Shown piece after piece: positions 60,626-64,000 of a stretch of 64,000 nt of DNA. The notes below the pieces were generated by a model. It made no database searches and was not told the DNA's origin. It worked only from the letters and a program-made list of their open reading frames with translations. The position numbers were made by a program, and so were the translations under genes. Location: NCBI RefSeq assembly GCF_964204865.1, contig NC_135264.1, forward strand, positions 2,283,501-2,347,500, in the 5' to 3' direction. This DNA is from Styela clava (Eukaryota; Chordata; Ascidiacea; Stolidobranchia; Styelidae). How positions within the stretch are numbered: position 1 is the first letter of the stretch; each line of letters begins with the position of its first letter.

Positions 60626-60764
60626 GAAAAAACAGCCCACATAGTAAAAGCAGTTATGGAAATACTTACATTGCAGAAAAATTAATTCACATAGTAAATA
60701 GCAGACGCAAGATGTATTTTGCATTGCAGAAAAAATAGCTCACATAGTTAATAGCAGTCCTGAA

Positions 60765-61586
60765 ATATTTCTCACTATTGATAACAAAAGTATAATTGCA
60801 TCCAAATCAACAGTATCTATATGACTATATAAAGGATCATTAAAATTAAATGATATGCAAGAATCATATTGATAACAAAATGTATTCTAATCAATTTTAA
60901 TATATCTAAAACAAATTCTTCATAAATATTTTTTGTAATTTACAATACATGAAAATATGTGAAACAAACTCAGGTTCTCCATTACATAATACACACATTT
61001 CATTCCCTGATTTTCTTCCAATTTCTGGCTTTTGTTTTCAAAGGCAAGATATCCCAGAGTAATTTATAGTTAAAATCAGTATTTTTAATAGGTAAACGAA
61101 TAGCTCGCAGAGCCATGTGATTCATATGGAGGACAGAGCTATGATTGTGAGAGGCCGTGGTTCGCCATATATTTAGGCATTCTTCTCGGCTTTCCTCTCC
61201 CATGGATAAATATGTAAATCCCATGTTATATCAATGAATAAATACATAAATAACCGCACCCCTCTCGGCGACTGGTTCATATTCTGTTCTGTAGATACGT
61301 TTTCTGCCTAATAGATATGCATTCCCAATAAGCATATGCTCATAGTTGTATGCTTTCAGCGTACCATACTTCGAAACCCAAAACCAAATATGTATTGAAG
61401 AATTACAGACCTCAATACGGCCAATTTCGCACCCGACTCGGCTGAAGCAAGGGATTTTGGCAGCGAGCAATGCGTTTTCTTAATATGCAACGAACCATTT
61501 AGCTGGACGACGTAAAATGCAGGGAACAATACCAAAATGAGCAAATCTTTGCAAGTTTCCACTCATTGTATATATATATGCTCATT
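60765..61586 (-). repeat. right inverted arm of the foldback element
   Basis: Inverted copy of 57,045-58,197 minus the SINE, with scattered substitutions. It includes the zf-RVT LINE fragment and the GGTTATTTATGTATTTATT segment at which the SINE entered the other arm. Confidence 0.9.
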
Positions 61587-62228
61587 GGATGGAGCGCTCA
61601 ATCCCACGGCGGCGGCGGGCGGGCGAGAGAGTGCTGCGTCGCCGGCATCGACGTCGAGAAAAGCTGAGCCGAAAAGAATCGAGTGACTGCACGTGAAAGC
61701 ATACTAACCTAACCCTAGGTAAGGCTTGTAAGAGCGAAAGACAGTAAACCGGCACATGAAAGCATACTAACCTAACTTTAGGTAAGGCCTGTAAGAGCGA
61801 AAGACAGTAAACCGGCACGTGAAAGCATACCAACCTAACCCTAGGTAAGGCTTGTAAGAGCGAAAGACAGTAAACCGGCACATGAAAGCATACTAACCTA
61901 ACCTTAGGTAAGGCCTGTAAGAGCGAAAGACAGTAAACCGGCACGCGAAAGCATACTAACCTAACCTTAGGTAAGGCTTGTAAGAGCGAAAGACAGTAAA
62001 CTCGAATGAGCCAAGAAAGAGCGGCGTGCGGGATGGGATGGAGCGCTCAATCCCTCAGTGGCGGGCGGGCGAGAGAGTGCTGCGTCGCCGGCATCGGCGT
62101 CGAGAGAAGCCGAGCCGAAAAAAGTTAAAGTACAAACGCGATGCTAATGAGCGAGCCGTTGTCTCGACTAATATGTAGGAGGCGCTCGATCGAGCGTCTG
62201 GCTTGAGCGCTTGTCGGCCTAGCAGAAC
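61587..62228 (+). other. rDNA external/intergenic spacer
   Basis: GC-richer than the upstream DNA. Two copies of a larger unit (GCTCAATCCC ... GAGAGAGTGCTGCGTCGCCG ... GAGCCGAAAA) at 61,596-61,680 and 62,045-62,125 flank five 63-bp repeats. It leads directly into the last bases of 18S, where the 18S gene itself would be expected. Confidence 0.8.
61692..62009 (+). repeat. 63-bp tandem repeats in the rDNA spacer (5 units)
   Basis: Unit starts at 61,695, 61,758, 61,821, 61,884 and 61,947, each GAAAGCATACTAACCTAAC... with GGTAAGGC(T/C)TGTAAGAGCG and AAAGACAGTAAAC. Units alternate CACATGAAAG and CACGTGAAAG junctions. Such subrepeats in ribosomal spacers often act as promoter-enhancer or terminator arrays; here that is inference. 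Confidence 0.92.

Positions 62229-62262
<34 letters not shown>
62229..62262 (+). rRNA. 18S rRNA, 3'-terminal 34 bases only
   Basis: GGTTTCCGTAGGTGAACCTG followed by CGGAAGGATCATTA is the universal eukaryotic 18S 3' end. The sequence immediately before (GGCCTAGCAGAAC) is not 18S: the expected decoding-site helix and AAGTCGTAACAA are absent. About 1.7-1.8 kb of 18S is therefore missing from this unit. Confidence 0.95.
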
Positions 62263-62560
62263 CCGAAAGTGGTGGTAGGCCCCGGCCGACCGCGCACTTA
62301 ATTGTCTTTGGGTGCCGCCGAGAGGGCGGCCGTCAATCGGGGTTCCGCCCCGTGCGACACGCGTAACACGTTGGCATAGCAAGGCAGCCGAGTGCGATGG
62401 TGGCTTCTGGGCACCGCGCTCGATGTGCCGCCGGCCCAGCCCGGCGGTCGCTCGGCGCCGTTTGTTGGTGTTTTTGTGCAGTTGTTGTCGGTGGTGGTTT
62501 TGTGGTCGATCCCACAGTGTGACGTCCGCGCGCTTCGGCGCCGGGCGAAACGTCGAGGAC
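62263..62560 (+). other. internal transcribed spacer 1
   Basis: About 300 bp, GC-rich, between the 18S terminus and 5.8S. Short compared with vertebrate ITS1. Confidence 0.88.
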
Positions 62561-62715
62561 GACTCCTAACGGTGGATCACTCGGCTCGCGAGTCGATGAA
62601 GGACGCAGCCAAGTGCGAGAAGTAATGTGAATTGCAGAACACATTGAACGTCGACCTTCTGAACGCGAATTGCGGTCTCGGGTCAATCCCGGGACCGCGT
62701 CTGCCTCAGGGTCGC
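62561..62715 (+). rRNA. 5.8S rRNA
   Basis: Core landmarks AACGGTGGATCACTCGGCTC, GTCGATGAAGGACGCAGC, AATGTGAATTGCAGAACACA and GAACGCGAATTGCGGTC, ending in the CTCGGGTC...GGGACC hairpin and GTCTGCCTCAGGGTCGC. About 155 bases, the normal length. It departs from the usual metazoan sequence at several conserved places (GAAGTAATGTG for GAATTAATGTG; GACCTTCTGAACG for GACATTTCGAACG), either lineage divergence or decay. Ends are approximate to a few bases. Confidence 0.94.
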
Positions 62716-63002
62716 ATTCGTCCTCACCCGAGGGCCGTCGTCGGGCCTCTGCAAAGACGGCCGGGCGTCGCCCCAAGTTGAAGCGGTCGCCGAGCTTTCT
62801 CGGCGCGACCGCGTGTCCCGTACACTGCCGGCCTCTCGACGTTCAACGACGTTCGAGGGGCGGGTCCAGGTCGGTCGGTCCGGTAACGAGATCAAGACCG
62901 ACCGTGGGCCAAGGCGGCGACGGTACGCGCTCGGTCGGCGCCGGCGGCGACGACTTGCGATGCCAGCGGGCCGTGGAAGAAGCGGCCCGCCTGACACATA
63001 AG
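62716..63002 (+). other. internal transcribed spacer 2
   Basis: About 287 bp, GC-rich, between 5.8S and 28S. It contains complementary GC-rich segments consistent with the usual multi-helix ITS2 fold. Confidence 0.88.
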
Positions 63003-63352
63003 ACCTGAGTTCAGGCGAGAGCACCCGCTGAATTTAAGCATATTATTGAGTGGAGGAAAAGAAACCAACAGGGATTCCCTGAGTAACGGCGAGTGAACCG
63101 GGAAGAATCCAGCGTCGAATCTGCGCGCTTCTCGAGCGCGCCGAGTTGTGACGTACGGAAGTCCCAGTGCGGCTGACGGCGAGCGCCGGTGTCCTTCTGA
63201 TCGAGGCCTCGTCCCACGGCGGGTGTTAGGCCCATAAGGGCGCTTGCCTTGGCCGCTTCGGGTCTTCTCGGAGTCGGGTTGTTTGGGAATGCAGCCCAAA
63301 GCGGGTGGTAAACTCCACCTAAGACTAAATACGGTCGCGAGACCGATAGCGG

Positions 63353-63384
<32 letters not shown>

Positions 63385-64000
63385 TTGAAGAGAGAGTTCA
63401 AGAGTACGTGAAACCGTTGAGAGGCAAACGGGAGGGCCCGTCAGGTCGCCGGCTCGCTTTCAGTTGGGCGCGGGGACGCGCCGTCTCGGTTCGCGGACGC
63501 TTAAGGCGCCGCTGCCGAGTCGGTTCGCTCACCGTCTCAGCGCACTAGCGACCGGAGCGGGTCACGACCGGTTTGCCGTCGGTCTAAGTTCCCGCGCGAA
63601 GGTGGCCTCCGCTCCGGCGGGGGTATTACAGCGCGTGGGCGGTGCGGCCCGGCGGCTGATCGAGGAAAGGATGCCGCGCGCTCTCTGTGTGCGGCCGTCG
63701 CCGTTCGGCTGGCTTGTCGTTCGTCTGCACTGTACGCAGTGCCGGTGTTCGGCGGGCTGCCGCTTCGGTGGCGCGCCGTCGACGCGCTCGGGGTCCGTGG
63801 CCACCCTCCCGACCCGTCTTGAAACATGGACCAAGGAGTCTAACATGAGCGCGAATCGTCGAGTGGTTCGAGACTCGCAGGCGAAATGAAAGTGAAGGCG
63901 GCCTTTGGCCGAACGAGGTCGGACCCGGAGCCCCGAGCGGGCGCCGGCGCACGACCGGCCGATCGCACCCGCTCTGCCGGGGCGGTCGCGCAAGAGCGTC
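63003..64000 (+). rRNA. 28S rRNA, 5' part (continues beyond the window)
   Basis: Starts GACCTGAGTTCAGGCGAGAG then CACCCGCTGAATTTAAGCAT, the canonical 28S 5' region that pairs with 5.8S. GAGGAAAAGAAACCAACAGG, GAGTAACGGCGAGTGAACCG, CCGTGAGGGAAAGTTGAAAA (63,360) and ACGTGAAACCGTTGAGAGG follow. ATGGACCAAGGAGTCTAACATG (63,826) lies past a long GC-rich D2 expansion. Conserved cores are kept; the D1-D2 expansion is lineage-specific. Confidence 0.96.

Larger units (their letters stand above)
57045..61586. mobile_element. 4.5-kb foldback (long inverted-repeat) transposon inserted in rDNA spacer
   Basis: Begins AATGAGCATACATACAATGA and ends with the inverse TCATTGTATATATATATGCTCATT. The right arm (60,765-61,586) is an inverted copy of the left arm (57,045-58,197); the left arm is longer because a SINE (57,393-57,742) inserted in it later. 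GGATGGAGC lies on both sides (57,036-57,044; 61,587-61,595). The uninterrupted site GGATGGAGCGCTCAATCCC exists at 62,036-62,054. Long terminal inverted repeats with a 9-bp duplication fit Mutator-like or foldback elements. The arms carry a LINE zf-RVT fragment and SINE-tail sequence; no transposase was found, so it is non-autonomous. A third, partial copy of the arm end lies at 58,570-58,665. Confidence 0.88.

Noticed and set aside
57045-61586. Dada-type transposon (which targets multicopy RNA genes)
   Set aside because: Those make 6-7-bp duplications and have short ends; here the duplication is 9 bp, the arms are ~0.8 kb and no transposase is present.
61582-61944. Long open frame with repeated VYCLSLLQAL...VRLVCFHV on the minus strand
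   Set aside because: It is the translation of the 63-bp rDNA spacer repeats; 63 is a multiple of three, so the frame stays open by chance.
62312-63993. Several open frames of 77-169 codons across the rDNA
   Set aside because: They overlap ITS and rRNA genes; GC-rich rRNA sequence has few stops, and the rRNA identity is certain.
1-64000. CRISPR arrays, operons or bacterial contamination
   Set aside because: Spliced genes, Pol III SINEs and eukaryotic rDNA throughout; no spaced direct-repeat array was seen.

Overview
The window is eukaryotic and most likely comes from a marine invertebrate deuterostome, with an ascidian tunicate my best guess. The basis is AT-rich DNA with short GT-AG introns, animal-type genes (MGAT2, EMC10, a trefoil-like/S1 serine protease, a type I membrane receptor), a derived rDNA unit with short ITS regions, and very dense non-autonomous DNA transposons. 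Species assignment is inference; no species-diagnostic gene was read.

Layout. 1-9.2 kb is non-coding apart from dispersed repeats. 9.25-13.97 kb (+) is a nine-exon gene whose splice sites and phases all agree; it encodes a 688-residue single-pass receptor-like protein of no family I recognise. 17.0-23.2 kb (-) holds a damaged trefoil-like/S1 protease gene whose GDSG exon lies in a perfect 1,648-bp tandem duplication that also carries a hAT element. 28.6-29.6 kb is a broken copy of the EMC10 promoter and first exon. 29.7-43.4 kb is a transposon graveyard: hAT elements with 8-bp target duplications, a mariner remnant, LINE fragments, a CXC-like cysteine fragment, a 206-bp tandem duplication and a tRNA-derived SINE. 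43.9-48.1 kb (-) is an almost intact two-ORF LINE with one frameshift. 49.3-51.4 kb (+) is EMC10 (five exons). 54.6-55.9 kb (-) is MGAT2 in one exon.

From about 57.0 kb the sequence is ribosomal. A short piece of rDNA spacer is interrupted by a 4.5-kb foldback element with roughly 0.8-kb inverted arms and a 9-bp target duplication. The spacer then resumes with five 63-bp repeats and passes into the last 34 bases of 18S, ITS1, 5.8S, ITS2 and the start of 28S, which runs off the window. Almost all of the 18S gene is missing from this unit.

The two clear housekeeping genes both serve the secretory pathway (EMC10 in ER membrane-protein insertion, MGAT2 in Golgi N-glycan maturation). They converge tail to tail, but nothing in the sequence shows that they are functionally linked. 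The least familiar items are the receptor with a repeated D-x-G-F tail motif, two long-inverted-repeat foldback elements flanked by 9-bp direct repeats, and the 18S-deleted rDNA unit.
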